DNA of 64,000 nt from contig URAZ01000007.1 in NCBI GenBank assembly GCA_900545925.1, positions 31,425-95,424 on the forward strand. The letters are read 5' to 3'. The notes under the pieces are model-generated. The model had not been told where the DNA came from. It saw only the letters and a list, made by a program, of their open reading frames with translations, and made no database searches. The translations under genes were made by a program, and so were the position numbers. Below, piece after piece: positions 1 to 8,181 of the stretch (within the stretch, counting starts at the first letter, position 1; every line of letters starts with the position of its first letter). Origin of the DNA: an uncultured Eubacteriales bacterium. GTDB taxonomy: Bacteria; Bacillota; Clostridia; Oscillospirales; Oscillospiraceae.

Positions 1-228
1 GACGCGGCTACAGACACCCGTGCCTATGAGTTCTGGTACAAAGAGGCTGTCGGCGCTCCCAATGGTGATGTTGCGCTGGACGCCCTGTTTGATTCTATCA
101 CCGTTCCCGGCGAGATCACCAAAGAGCAGCTTGCCACCATCGAGGGCATGACCATCACGGTCAACGCCTATGCCATTCAGGCCGACGGCTTTGCTAACGC
201 AGAAGCTGCCTGGGCTGCTTTCAACTAA
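1..228 (+). CDS. C-terminal end of a probable SipW/TasA-type exported protein (partial)
   Basis: This is an open frame from base 1 that ends at TAA 226-228; the start lies outside the window. The 75 visible residues contain a Tyr/Phe/Trp-rich stretch (YEFWYKEAVG) followed by a beta-rich ending with 'ITVNAYAIQADGF' and 'AWAAFN'. That ending resembles the C-terminus of short exported proteins processed by SipW-type signal peptidases (TasA/CalY-like), where an 'AxAxQADNF' strand near the end is common. The signal peptide, which would settle the assignment, is not visible. A stem-loop follows the stop codon. A phage or S-layer-type beta protein is an alternative. The family call is inference from this ending only. 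Confidence 0.45.
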   Translation, partial: DAATDTRAYEFWYKEAVGAPNGDVALDALFDSITVPGEITKEQLATIEGMTITVNAYAIQADGFANAEAAWAAFN

Positions 229-241
229 TCTCTTATGATTC

Positions 242-278
242 CAACAGATGAGAGAAGCACCGACTTCGACATCTGTTG
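242..278 (+). terminator. Stem-loop after the partial exported-protein gene
   Basis: Nine-base perfect arms (CAACAGATG and CATCTGTTG) enclose a 19-base loop that can itself pair GAAG with CTTC. Only a weak A/T stretch follows, so termination is plausible but not certain. Confidence 0.4.
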
Positions 279-323
279 AAATAAAGCCCCAATCGCAAAA
301 ACATCAGGGAAGGGAGAAACGAT

Positions 324-2135
324 ATGGAGCAGATTCTGAAATTGAAAGAAGAAAGCGAAGCGTTTCAAACAGAATTTGAAGTGCTTGCGCCAAGTACACT
401 GCCGGCTGATATTGAGGCGCAGTACCAAGCCTATCAGACGCAGATCGCTGCGCTTACGCCGGAGATCGAACGGCTGACCAACCATGCAGACGGTATTGAT
501 TACGCAGCGGCAGTTTCCTGCGGCATCGTTACCGGTATGCTGGATGCGCTGCTGCCCGGCGCAAAATGGGATTTTAGGGAGGCAAAGGCGTGGAGCAACA
601 AGTCCGTCAACATGATGATTCAGGAATTTGCAGAAAAGGATCCTGAATATAAGCAATTCTGCGAGTATACACAAGCCGGAAGACTTCGGGAAACGGCAAA
701 AGACCCCAATCGGCTCTCCAACGCAGTCGAATTTCTGGAGAAGAAGTACAAGCTTCCCGGAGACAGCGGGTGGAATCTGAAAAATAATCTGGTCACGCTG
801 GCAAAAGAGCACGGATATACCGGGAAGTCGCGCAAATACGAAGATGCGCTTCAATACATGAATACGAACTTCCCGCGTCCGGGCGGATGGGACGCGCCGG
901 ATGCGCGGATTTCTGCATCATCGCACCATTTGGAGGATTTTTGCCACCACCCGACGTTCGGGGGTCTGGTAAGCTGTATCTGTGTACAGTTTACCGGCGT
1001 GGCTACTTATCATTCTGCCGCGCTGCAGTCGGCGGTGCAGATGCCGGTCACAGTGAATGATTACGGGCAGCTTGTCGGAAACGATGGGCCGTGGAAGCTG
1101 TTTTCTGGCGTGATAAACTGGTTTTTCTGTGCGGCACAGACTATCCAAAACCGGCAGGGGCATCTGCTGAGCGATATGGCCGGAACCAAACAGGCCGTGG
1201 AAAACCAGCGCAGCGGCGCCGGACTGCCGGGAGGCTTTTTATCAACGCTGGAGGAGTTGTCCACACTTCCGTGTATGCAGGATGCAAAGTTCTCCCGGAA
1301 GCTGCGCAGTGCCTATATGAACGGCATTGGAACCAAAGAGAGTCAGGTCGATCTCGGCGTTTTGAACAGCTTGTTTGAGGGTGCAAGCAATAAGCTGGAT
1401 GTTCGGACAGAACGCGCTGTCAGCCATAATCTCCAGCGGCAGGCCTGGCCCGCGCTGCTTAATACCGTACTTGTGCGCGCCTGTTATTTTATCCGGCAGT
1501 TCATCCGGCAAATGAAGGAAAAGAAATCCCTGGCGGAACTCGACTGGAAAGCGTTAATCCCGGCCAACAACCGCACAGTCACGCGGATGCTGACGATCGC
1601 AACCGGGACGTTCATGGCTGTCGATCTGACAGATGCTGCAATTCGCGCGGCAGCAGAATCGAAGGGACAGCCTGCACTGTTTGTCCCCAGTTTGGTTTTG
1701 CGGATCAATTTCGCCGGCATCGGGCGCTTCGTAATTGCAATCGGCACGGATGTAGGCATGGGCCTGTGGCGGGCGTCGCTGAACCAGCATCGGCTGAAAC
1801 TCTACGAGCAGCAGCTTTCTCTGATGCTCGACACGCGGCTCTACTATCAGCTTGACAGCGCATGGGTCGCGGTCGAACGCGCTGACCAGATTATCGGTGA
1901 GATGGAGGCGGTCACGCGGAGGAACGCATTTAAATATCTGGCTGCAGTATCCGGAGAGATTGCTGTCCATGCAAACGCAATCGCTGTGACCGCCCAACAG
2001 ATGGGGCGGCAGGCGGCAGAAACGAACGCGCCGCTGCAGCGCGCCGCTGACGCAAGCGAACGGACACAGCGGCTGTTGACGGCGGCCGAGGAAAAACAGA
2101 AGATGCTTGAACAACTGTTGGAGGAATTAAAATGA
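324..2135 (+). CDS. Unknown 603-aa membrane-associated protein with HH/HHP and HxxxD motifs
   Basis: I do not recognise a named function. The protein starts with a coiled-coil-like N-terminus (residues 1-55). A conserved-looking His cluster follows (HHLEDFCHHP, 201-210), then a hydrophobic stretch around 212-237, another around 258-272 ending in GHLLSDMAG (H280, D284), and hydrophobic segments near 376-395, 420-442 and 450-480. The C-terminus (490-603) is a long helical/coiled-coil region. The paired His and His-Asp motifs next to hydrophobic helices are what a membrane-bound metal hydrolase could look like, but this is inference. I recall similar hypothetical proteins in Firmicutes with the same HHPT and SDMAG blocks. 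An SD (GGGAGAA) precedes ATG 324. The stop overlaps the start of the next gene by 4 bp, so the two are translationally coupled. Confidence 0.8.
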   Translation: MEQILKLKEESEAFQTEFEVLAPSTLPADIEAQYQAYQTQIAALTPEIERLTNHADGIDYAAAVSCGIVTGMLDALLPGAKWDFREAKAWSNKSVNMMIQEFAEKDPEYKQFCEYTQAGRLRETAKDPNRLSNAVEFLEKKYKLPGDSGWNLKNNLVTLAKEHGYTGKSRKYEDALQYMNTNFPRPGGWDAPDARISASSHHLEDFCHHPTFGGLVSCICVQFTGVATYHSAALQSAVQMPVTVNDYGQLVGNDGPWKLFSGVINWFFCAAQTIQNRQGHLLSDMAGTKQAVENQRSGAGLPGGFLSTLEELSTLPCMQDAKFSRKLRSAYMNGIGTKESQVDLGVLNSLFEGASNKLDVRTERAVSHNLQRQAWPALLNTVLVRACYFIRQFIRQMKEKKSLAELDWKALIPANNRTVTRMLTIATGTFMAVDLTDAAIRAAAESKGQPALFVPSLVLRINFAGIGRFVIAIGTDVGMGLWRASLNQHRLKLYEQQLSLMLDTRLYYQLDSAWVAVERADQIIGEMEAVTRRNAFKYLAAVSGEIAVHANAIAVTAQQMGRQAAETNAPLQRAADASERTQRLLTAAEEKQKMLEQLLEELK

Positions 2136-4513
2136 ACGAATATGAACTTGGCTTGACACAAAGCGCGGCGGAAAATGAACAGGAAACATTTGAAATGCTG
2201 ATGACTGCCGCACGGGAGATCGCCCAGTCGCAGGAGCAGGACTTTCAGGCACTCAAGGATCGTCCGTGGTACAAGAGTCTTTTAAAGACACTGACCTTTT
2301 CCAATAGCAGCGAACAGAAAAAACTGCTGGCAAAAGACATTTCCAGTCTCTCTAAGCTGAATGAGATTACATGGCGGGCGTTGTATCTGCTGAGCAAGAG
2401 CAGCGCGAATATGGCAGCGCAGATCGAGCAGAACGCAGCAAACATCGAACAGCTTCTGCGGCAGCAGGGCGTACTGTTCGACAGCGTAAAGCGAATCGTG
2501 GAGCAGGTTATAAACGCGCAGTCCAGAAGCAGACGGAAAAGCAGTCTGCAATCGCTGACGGAGCAAAACCGCAATTTGTTTGCGGGCACGCTCTACACGC
2601 TCTCCAAACAAATGCCGGAACAGCCGGAGTTTGCGCGGCAGTATCTAAGCAGGCTGCTGCCGGTTTTGAACATTCATGCGCCCGAGGATGACATTGCGCC
2701 GGAGGAACTGGAGACGCTGAGCAGGGAGGATGCGGAACTTCTGTATCAGCTGCTTGCGGAATATCAGCTGCTCGCGGGCGGAGTGCCGGTCGATGAACTG
2801 GACATGGCCGAAACACTGCCTGTCAGTCCCAGACGGCGAAAGGAAATCTGGAAGAAAGCGCAGGAACTCGCTGGGGAATTTGGCCCAGACTTCTTCATTG
2901 CCTATTTCCAGCCGGACGTGCCGGCCGATCAAATCGGTGCAGATGAGATCGAACTGACAGCAGATGAAGCAGCGCAAACGCAGGCAGATACCGAACAGCC
3001 GGAAGAAGCGGAAGCCGCAGAAGAACCCGAGAAAACAGAAGAGCCGGTCGAGCCCGCTGAACTGGAACCCGTCACGCTGCCGGACACCTGGATTGTCGGC
3101 GAGGGGGAGTCTGTGCGCTTCCAAAATAAGATCATCCACCTCTCGTCGCCGATCGTCCGGTGCGAGGGCTCTTTGGAGTTTGTAAACTGCGTAATCCACT
3201 ACGGCGAAACCGCAGACGCAGACGGGATCAATCTGAATGCCGCCGCAACGCTCCGCATGCGGCAATGTACCGTCATCTGCCACGGTGAGCAGAAGAAAAC
3301 GCTGTTTAATATGGGCAACAAACCCAAAACGACGAGTTTGTTCCGCGACTGTAAGTTTATCAGGTGCAAAAAGTTTCTCATTGGAGCTGGAAACTTCAGA
3401 GGCTGTAAATTTGAGTCATGCGCAGAGTTCTTTTTCACAAGTTGGGAGGATGAAAACTTATTTGAGGCCTGCGTATTCGATGATCCGGGGAATAATTTAG
3501 TCTGTTGGTCGTCTCATTATTACGGCATGACAACTGTTACCTTCCGTGCATGCCGATTTAGGCTGACGCAGATGCAAGACGAAACAAAAAGAACCTCCGC
3601 CATAATATCCGCAAGGGAGTTGGTTCGTATGGAACGTTGCATTGTCAGAGGGCCGCTGGCGTTTTCAACCGAAGAGAAAGCAAAACTGCAGGAAAATCTT
3701 TGTTCTCCGATCTTTATTAAAGCCTGTACTCAGATTGAAAACTGTGTTTTCCGTGGTGTCCCAAAGGTTCTGGCGCGTGGTAAGCACGTTGTTCGGCGGT
3801 CTGTATTTGCGAACTGCATTAACGCAATCAAAGACTCGATAGTGACTTCGGAAAGCATCATACAGGATTGCAGGTTTGATTCCTGTATGGCGGCAATATG
3901 CCTTTCAAGCGGCAGACCCGCTGTCCGGAACTGTCAATTTAATACCTGTTACGGCGGTTCGTTGATTAATCTTTCCGACGGTGCAGAGGTTGACCTATGT
4001 GAATTCAATGACTGTGAACCTGTAATGGACGGCATAGCCTTAGCTGGCAAAGTCGTTTTAAATCGGCCAATGATCACGTTGTCGTTAAGCGACAGATCTA
4101 AGAATTATTCCGGAAAAATCTCGGACTGCACGTTCAACGGAGTGCGTACAAAGGCCTACAGGATAATTGGGGCTACCTTTATAACGGGAAAGAAATGTGA
4201 ATATGCCTACCGAGTTGAGGGCTGCTATTTTGTAAACTGCACGACCGGCCGAAAGGATAAACAGCTTATAGGCACAACCGGAACGTATTTGGGTGCGTTC
4301 AAGAAAGAAAAAACAGTCACGGTAATATCCCTTTCCGACTGCAAGGGACTGGATGCAGCTGCACAGCTGAACAAAGCGGATCTGGCCTGCAGCAAGCCAA
4401 AGCCGTATGGCCGCATGATAAAAACGCGCGAAGGCGGTGAGCGGATCGGCTGCCGAGAAGAAGATCTCCCGGCAATCAATCCCGGCGCTTTGCGCATCGA
4501 GCCGCAGATGTAA
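2132..4513 (+). CDS. Unknown 793-aa protein: helical N-domain, acidic linker, right-handed beta-helix
   Basis: The ATG overlaps the preceding stop (ATGA at 2132-2135). Residues 1-260 are charged and helical, with a probable coiled coil around 60-130. Residues about 262-315 form a Glu/Pro/Ala-rich linker. From about 318 to 760 there are irregular repeats of the type 'F..C.F..C', many with Cys or Asn at turn positions. This is the pattern of a right-handed parallel beta-helix (pectate-lyase-like or carbohydrate-binding/hydrolase fold). No signal peptide or transmembrane segment is visible, so the protein is probably cytoplasmic or held by its partner, the product of the gene upstream. The central and 3' parts (about 3480-4350) are noticeably more AT-rich than flanking genes. 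A hairpin follows at 4527-4556. The function is unknown. Confidence 0.8.
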   Translation: MNEYELGLTQSAAENEQETFEMLMTAAREIAQSQEQDFQALKDRPWYKSLLKTLTFSNSSEQKKLLAKDISSLSKLNEITWRALYLLSKSSANMAAQIEQNAANIEQLLRQQGVLFDSVKRIVEQVINAQSRSRRKSSLQSLTEQNRNLFAGTLYTLSKQMPEQPEFARQYLSRLLPVLNIHAPEDDIAPEELETLSREDAELLYQLLAEYQLLAGGVPVDELDMAETLPVSPRRRKEIWKKAQELAGEFGPDFFIAYFQPDVPADQIGADEIELTADEAAQTQADTEQPEEAEAAEEPEKTEEPVEPAELEPVTLPDTWIVGEGESVRFQNKIIHLSSPIVRCEGSLEFVNCVIHYGETADADGINLNAAATLRMRQCTVICHGEQKKTLFNMGNKPKTTSLFRDCKFIRCKKFLIGAGNFRGCKFESCAEFFFTSWEDENLFEACVFDDPGNNLVCWSSHYYGMTTVTFRACRFRLTQMQDETKRTSAIISARELVRMERCIVRGPLAFSTEEKAKLQENLCSPIFIKACTQIENCVFRGVPKVLARGKHVVRRSVFANCINAIKDSIVTSESIIQDCRFDSCMAAICLSSGRPAVRNCQFNTCYGGSLINLSDGAEVDLCEFNDCEPVMDGIALAGKVVLNRPMITLSLSDRSKNYSGKISDCTFNGVRTKAYRIIGATFITGKKCEYAYRVEGCYFVNCTTGRKDKQLIGTTGTYLGAFKKEKTVTVISLSDCKGLDAAAQLNKADLACSKPKPYGRMIKTREGGERIGCREEDLPAINPGALRIEPQM

Positions 4514-4526
4514 CGGGTGCTGTAAA

Positions 4527-4556
4527 CGGAACCTCCGGTTTTTGCCGGGGGTTCCG
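4527..4556 (+). terminator. Hairpin after the beta-helix gene
   Basis: An 11-12 bp GC-rich inverted repeat (CGGAACCTCCGG and CCGGGGGTTCCG) lies 13 bases after the stop. There is no clear T run, so it may be a terminator or an mRNA 3'-end hairpin. Confidence 0.45.
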
Positions 4557-4611
4557 TCAGACTGCCAAAAACTTATTGCCTGCTTCGAGCCGCAATGCTT
4601 TCAGTTGGGTT

Positions 4612-4641
4612 ATAGGGGCAGACGGATCTGTCTGCCCGCAG
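4612..4641. repeat. Short palindromic repeat of the TAGGGGC family
   Basis: The unit reads ATAGGGGCAGAC, a short loop, then GTCTGCCCGC. It shares the TAGGGGC start and pairing GCCCGC end with units at 32882, 32971, 33110, 33167, 33317, 36229, 41295 and 41373, with different but self-complementary arm sequences. Confidence 0.6.
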
Positions 4642-4697
4642 AAAGCAGTAGTGTTTTATTTGAAAGTATCAGAGAAATTAAATTGGCTTTTAAAGAT

Positions 4698-4740
4698 AAG
4701 CGCCCCTGTCCAGCTGGAGCCCAGCCGGACAGGGGCGCTT
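4698..4740. terminator. Terminator-like hairpin downstream of thrS (convergent gap)
   Basis: A 14-bp perfect stem (AAGCGCCCCTGTCC paired with GGACAGGGGCGCTT) sits between the ends of the two convergent units. On the minus strand it lies 10 bases past the thrS stop and is followed by an A/T-rich stretch. Confidence 0.6.
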
Positions 4741-4749
4741 ATTATCCGA

Positions 4750-6543
4750 TTACTTTTTCAGTTTGTTGTCTACAACGTCCTTGAGAACAGCGGTGAACGC
4801 ATCGAGCGTCATGGCGCCGAGGTCGCCGTCCGCGCGGTGGCGCGGGGAGACGGTGCCGGCTTCGATGTCGCGGTCGCCGACGACGAGCATATAGGGGATC
4901 TTCTCCATCTGCGCATCGCGGATCTTCTTGCCGATTTTTTCGCTGCGGGTATCGACCGTCACACGGTAGCCCTGCGCGGTGAGATTGGCTGCCTGATCCT
5001 TGCAGTAGTCAACAGCACGATCCGTGACCGGCAGGAAGCGAACCTGCTCCGGCGCCATCCATGTGGGCAGCGCACCGGCGTATGTCTCAATCAGGTAGGC
5101 CAGCGTGCGCTCGTAGCAGCCGAGGCTCGTTCTGTGGATGATATACGGCAGCTTCTTCTCGCCGTTTTCATCGGTGTAGTACATGCCGAAGCGCTCAGCC
5201 AGCAGCATGTCGATCTGGATGGTGACGAGGGTGTCCTCCTTGCCGTAGACATTCTTATACTGGATATCGAGCTTCGGGCCGTAGAATGCAGCCTCGTCGA
5301 TGCCAATCGTGTAATCAACGTCAAGATCCTTTAGAATGCGCGCCATGACGCTCTGCGCGTGATCCCACTGCTCTTTGGTGCCCTCGTACTTGTTCTTGGG
5401 GTTCGCGGGATCCCACTGGGAGAAGCGGAACGTGCACTTATCAAGCAGGCCGACTGTGCCGAGGCAATACTTGGCAAGATCGAGGCAGTCACGGAATTCA
5501 TCCTCCAGCTGATCCGGGCGGAGCACCAGATGGCCCTCGGAGATCGTAAACTGACGCACACGGATGAGGCCGTGCATTTCGCCGGAGTCCTCATTGCGGA
5601 ACAGCGTGGACGTTTCGCCGAGACGCATCGGCAGATCGCGGTAAGAACGGCCGCGGTTCAGATAGACCTGATACTGGAACGGGCAGGTCATCGGGCGCAG
5701 GGCGAAGCACTCCTTCGTCTCATCCTGCGGGTCGCCGAGGACGAACATGCCGTCAAGATAGTGGTCCCAGTGGCCGGAAATCTTGTAAAGCTCACGCTTG
5801 GCCATGAGCGGCGTCTTGGTCAGAAGATACCCGTGCGCCTGTTCGACGTCCTCGACCCAGCGCTGCAGCAGCTGAATGACACGCGCGCCCTTCGGCAGGA
5901 GGATCGGAAGGCCCTGGCCGATGCAGTCGACCGTGGTGAAGTATTCCAGCTCACGGCCCAGCTTGTTGTGGTCGCGCTTGAGGGCTTCTGCCTGTTCTGC
6001 CAGATACTGATCAAGCTCTTCCTTCTTCGGGAACGCAACGGCGTAGATTCTCTGCAGCATCTTGCGCTTGGAGTCGCCGCGCCAGTATGCGCCGCAGCAC
6101 TGCGTGAGCTTAATGGCGTTGCCCTTGATGCGGCCTGTAGAATCGAGGTGCGGGCCGGCACAGAGGTCTGTAAACTCGCCCTGCGTGTAGAACGAGATGT
6201 GCGCGTCTTCGGGCAGGTCGTTGATCAGCTCGACCTTATACGGCTCGTCCTTTTCCTGCATATACTTGATGGCTTCCTCACGCGGCAGCTCAAAGCGCTC
6301 GAGCTTCAGCTTTTCCTTGCAGATCTTGCGCATCTCGGCCTCGATGGCGTCGAGATTTTCCTGCGTGAAGTTGAACGGAGCGTCGAAGTCATAGTAGAAG
6401 CCGTTGTCGATAGACGGGCCGATGGCCAGCTTGACCTCCGGCCACAGGCGTTTGACGGCCTGCGCCATGACGTGGGAACAGGTGTGCCAGTACGTTTTAC
6501 GGTACTGCGGGTTTTCAAACGAGAATTCATTGTTTTCGGACAT
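4750..6543 (-). CDS. thrS: Threonine--tRNA ligase (short form without TGS domain)
   Basis: This cytoplasmic class II synthetase charges tRNA-Thr. The product is 597 aa against a usual length of about 640. It begins almost directly in the second, editing-type domain (HTCSHVMAQAV near residue 20), and the Cys/His editing motif (TDLCAGPHLD) is present. The class II catalytic core follows with motif 2 (LFRNEDSGEMHGLIRVRQF) and the catalytic-domain TRP/His residues, then a C-terminal anticodon-binding domain. The N-terminal TGS domain is missing. ATG 6543 was chosen because the strong SD AGGAGG sits 9 bases upstream and because the longer upstream frame runs through a T-box leader. Expression is therefore expected to respond to uncharged tRNA-Thr. 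The assignment itself is secure. Confidence 0.97.
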   Translation of the reverse strand: MSENNEFSFENPQYRKTYWHTCSHVMAQAVKRLWPEVKLAIGPSIDNGFYYDFDAPFNFTQENLDAIEAEMRKICKEKLKLERFELPREEAIKYMQEKDEPYKVELINDLPEDAHISFYTQGEFTDLCAGPHLDSTGRIKGNAIKLTQCCGAYWRGDSKRKMLQRIYAVAFPKKEELDQYLAEQAEALKRDHNKLGRELEYFTTVDCIGQGLPILLPKGARVIQLLQRWVEDVEQAHGYLLTKTPLMAKRELYKISGHWDHYLDGMFVLGDPQDETKECFALRPMTCPFQYQVYLNRGRSYRDLPMRLGETSTLFRNEDSGEMHGLIRVRQFTISEGHLVLRPDQLEDEFRDCLDLAKYCLGTVGLLDKCTFRFSQWDPANPKNKYEGTKEQWDHAQSVMARILKDLDVDYTIGIDEAAFYGPKLDIQYKNVYGKEDTLVTIQIDMLLAERFGMYYTDENGEKKLPYIIHRTSLGCYERTLAYLIETYAGALPTWMAPEQVRFLPVTDRAVDYCKDQAANLTAQGYRVTVDTRSEKIGKKIRDAQMEKIPYMLVVGDRDIEAGTVSPRHRADGDLGAMTLDAFTAVLKDVVDNKLKK

Positions 6544-6562
6544 ATTCTTCTGCCTCCTAAAT

Positions 6563-6823
6563 TGATTTGGGGCAAAACAAAAACGCCTTACCCCTGTCGT
6601 TTCAGGGGTGAGGCGTTGTACGCTCCACGGTTCCACCCTGCTTACGAAAGCACAGCATCCGTCGCTTTGTGTCTCTGTAACGGGAGAACCCGGCAGCGCA
6701 TTTCCGCGCTGCGGCTCAGAAGCGGTATCCGGGCGGGCCGCGCAAAGGCTCTTGCAGCATACGAGCCTCTCTCTGTGATGCGCTGCCGATGCCGGGACGT
6801 GTCTTCGTCTCAGCCTTTTCTGG
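6563..6823 (-). promoter_or_regulatory. T-box leader of thrS
   Basis: Read on the minus strand, the roughly 260-base leader carries the T-box sequence AGGGTGGAACCGTGGAGC (6639-6622), which pairs with the acceptor end of uncharged tRNA. An AGAGAG element lies in stem I, and a candidate specifier codon ACC (Thr) is at 6726-6724. An intrinsic terminator sits just before the SD. This fits the gene it controls. The specifier call is by position and sequence only. Confidence 0.93.
6582..6618 (-). terminator. T-box-controlled intrinsic terminator of thrS
   Basis: On the minus strand CAACGCCTCACCCCTG pairs with CAGGGGTAAGGCGTT and is followed by TTTTTGTTTTG. It overlaps the T-box element, which would form the competing antiterminator. 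Confidence 0.9.
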
Positions 6824-6828
6824 ATGCT

Positions 6829-6858
6829 ACAATAGCACGTTTCCGGGGTTCTGTCAAT
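6829..6858 (-). promoter_or_regulatory. Promoter of thrS leader
   Basis: On the minus strand TTGACA (6858-6853) and TATTGT (6834-6829) are separated by 17 bases. The start point would lie about 6822, at the beginning of the T-box RNA. Confidence 0.8.
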
Positions 6859-6881
6859 CCCCCGCGGACACGGAAATGCGT

Positions 6882-6909
6882 TGCAAACCGGCTTTTTTTC
6901 TGGTATCAT
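6882..6909 (+). promoter_or_regulatory. Promoter of rsmA
   Basis: TTGCAA and TATCAT with about 16-17 bases between them, divergent from the thrS promoter and about 30 bases ahead of the rsmA start. The SD AGGAGG is at 6927-6932. Confidence 0.65.
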
Positions 6910-6938
6910 AGCGACAGAATCACACTAGGAGGCCAACT

Positions 6939-7793
6939 ATGGACCTTTGTAATATCAATGAAATTAAGGCGCTGCTCGCGCGGCACGGATTCCATTTTTC
7001 CAAAGCCAAGGGGCAGAATTTTCTGACGCAAAGCTGGGTGCCGCAGAACATCGTGCTCGAATCCGGCGTGGATGAGACGTGCGGCGTGCTGGAGGTCGGC
7101 CCCGGCATCGGGCCGCTGACGCAGCAGCTGTGCCGGTACGCGAAAAAGGTTGTCGCGGTCGAACTTGACCGGACGCTCCAGCCGATTCTGGCCGAGACGA
7201 TGGCGGGCAACGAAAATCTGGAAATTATCTTCGGTGACATTCTGAAAACGGACATTTCCGCGCTGGTACAGGAGGAATTTGCGGGCCTGCGCCCAATGGC
7301 CTGCGCGAATCTGCCGTATTATATCACCACGCCCGTGCTGGCAGCGCTTCTGGAGAGCCGCGCGTTCGAGGCCGTGACCGTCATGGTGCAGAAGGAGGTC
7401 GCGCAGCGCATCTGCTCGCCCGCAGGAAAGGGCGATTACGGCGCGTTCAGCGTTTTCTGCCAGTATTACGCCGAACCGGAGCTGCTGTTCGACGTACCGG
7501 CAAGCTGCTTCATTCCGCAGCCGAAGGTCACGAGCGCAGTCCTGAAACTCACCATGCGCAAGGAGTCGGTCTGCGAGATCAAGAGTGAGGCCATGTTCTT
7601 CAAGGTCGTCCGCGCAGCGTTCGCCCAGCGCAGAAAAACGCTTCTGAACGCGCTTTCGTCCGGGCTTTCGCAGTTTGACAAGCCCGCGCTTGCCGCCGTG
7701 ATCGAAGATTGCGGCTTCGCGCCCACGGTGCGCGGGGAGACGCTGGATATTCCGGGCTTCGCCGCGATCGCGAACGCGCTGACGGAGCTGTAA
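6939..7793 (+). CDS. rsmA: 16S rRNA (adenine(1518)-N6/adenine(1519)-N6)-dimethyltransferase
   Basis: RsmA (KsgA) dimethylates two adjacent adenines in the last helix of 16S rRNA during small-subunit maturation. The 284-aa product has the usual length. It shows the N-terminal FSKAKGQNFL motif, the SAM-binding glycine loop (LEVGPGIGPLTQ, about 48-59), the acidic end of strand 2 (AVELD), the catalytic NLPYYITTP block, and a C-terminal helical domain with the 'FAQRRKTLLNAL' signature. ATG 6939 has an AGGAGG six bases upstream. Its stop shares one base with the start of the next gene (TAATG), so the two are coupled. It is transcribed divergently from thrS. Confidence 0.97.
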   Translation: MDLCNINEIKALLARHGFHFSKAKGQNFLTQSWVPQNIVLESGVDETCGVLEVGPGIGPLTQQLCRYAKKVVAVELDRTLQPILAETMAGNENLEIIFGDILKTDISALVQEEFAGLRPMACANLPYYITTPVLAALLESRAFEAVTVMVQKEVAQRICSPAGKGDYGAFSVFCQYYAEPELLFDVPASCFIPQPKVTSAVLKLTMRKESVCEIKSEAMFFKVVRAAFAQRRKTLLNALSSGLSQFDKPALAAVIEDCGFAPTVRGETLDIPGFAAIANALTEL

Positions 7794-8140
7794 TGTACTT
7801 CGTCTATATGCTCCGCTGCCGGGGCGGGAGTCTGTATACCGGCATTGCCGCCGACATGGAAAAACGCCTGCGGCAGCACGCGTCCGGCGGCGCGGCCTGC
7901 GCAAAATACACGCGGGCGCACCCGCCCGAGGCCCTTGCCGCACTCTATCAGGCGGAGGACCACGCAGCCGCTGCACGGCTGGAAGCGCTGATCAAGACGC
8001 TTCCGCCCACAAAAAAGCGCTGTCTGGCCGCAGGACAGACAGCGCCGGAGGATGTTTTCACCGAGAGGCTGAACGGCCTTTCATATCTCCGCTGTTCAGA
8101 CGAGGAATCGCGTTTGAACGCGCTGCTGGATACGCTGTAA
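7793..8140 (+). CDS. GIY-YIG nuclease superfamily protein (YhbQ-like)
   Basis: This is a single-domain GIY-YIG protein of the UPF0213/YhbQ type; the family is nuclease-like with poorly known roles in DNA repair. The 115-aa product starts at ATG 7793, overlapping the rsmA stop. The paired Y-box motifs are YFVYMLRC and LYTGIA, followed by the conserved Arg in MEKRLRQH. The normal family domain ends about residue 80 (LIKTLPPTKK). The remaining 30-odd residues (TAPEDVFTERL and onward) are an unusual tail whose coding sequence begins inside a strong hairpin (8018-8046). Another possibility is that the tail is readthrough of an older gene end. The family call is firm and the activity is inferred. 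Confidence 0.85.
   Translation: MYFVYMLRCRGGSLYTGIAADMEKRLRQHASGGAACAKYTRAHPPEALAALYQAEDHAAAARLEALIKTLPPTKKRCLAAGQTAPEDVFTERLNGLSYLRCSDEESRLNALLDTL
8018..8046 (+). other. Hairpin inside the GIY-YIG gene
   Basis: GCGCTGTCT and AGACAGCGC form a 9-bp perfect stem around an 11-base loop, located exactly where the conserved GIY-YIG domain ends. There is no T run. Confidence 0.5.
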
Positions 8141-8181
8141 CAGCCGCAAGGCCCCGCTGCGCGTGGCCGATTTTTCAGCGA

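Noticed and set aside
324..4513. The unknown pair as part of a prophage or integrative element
   Set aside because: No integrase, att-like repeat, portal, terminase or tail gene is visible within the window; the upstream side is not available, so this is only a negative within view.
5359..7026. 555-codon open frame on the plus strand opposite thrS
   Set aside because: It is the antisense of a clear synthetase gene and its T-box leader, has no SD or homology, and reads the promoter region as protein. High GC leaves many such frames open.
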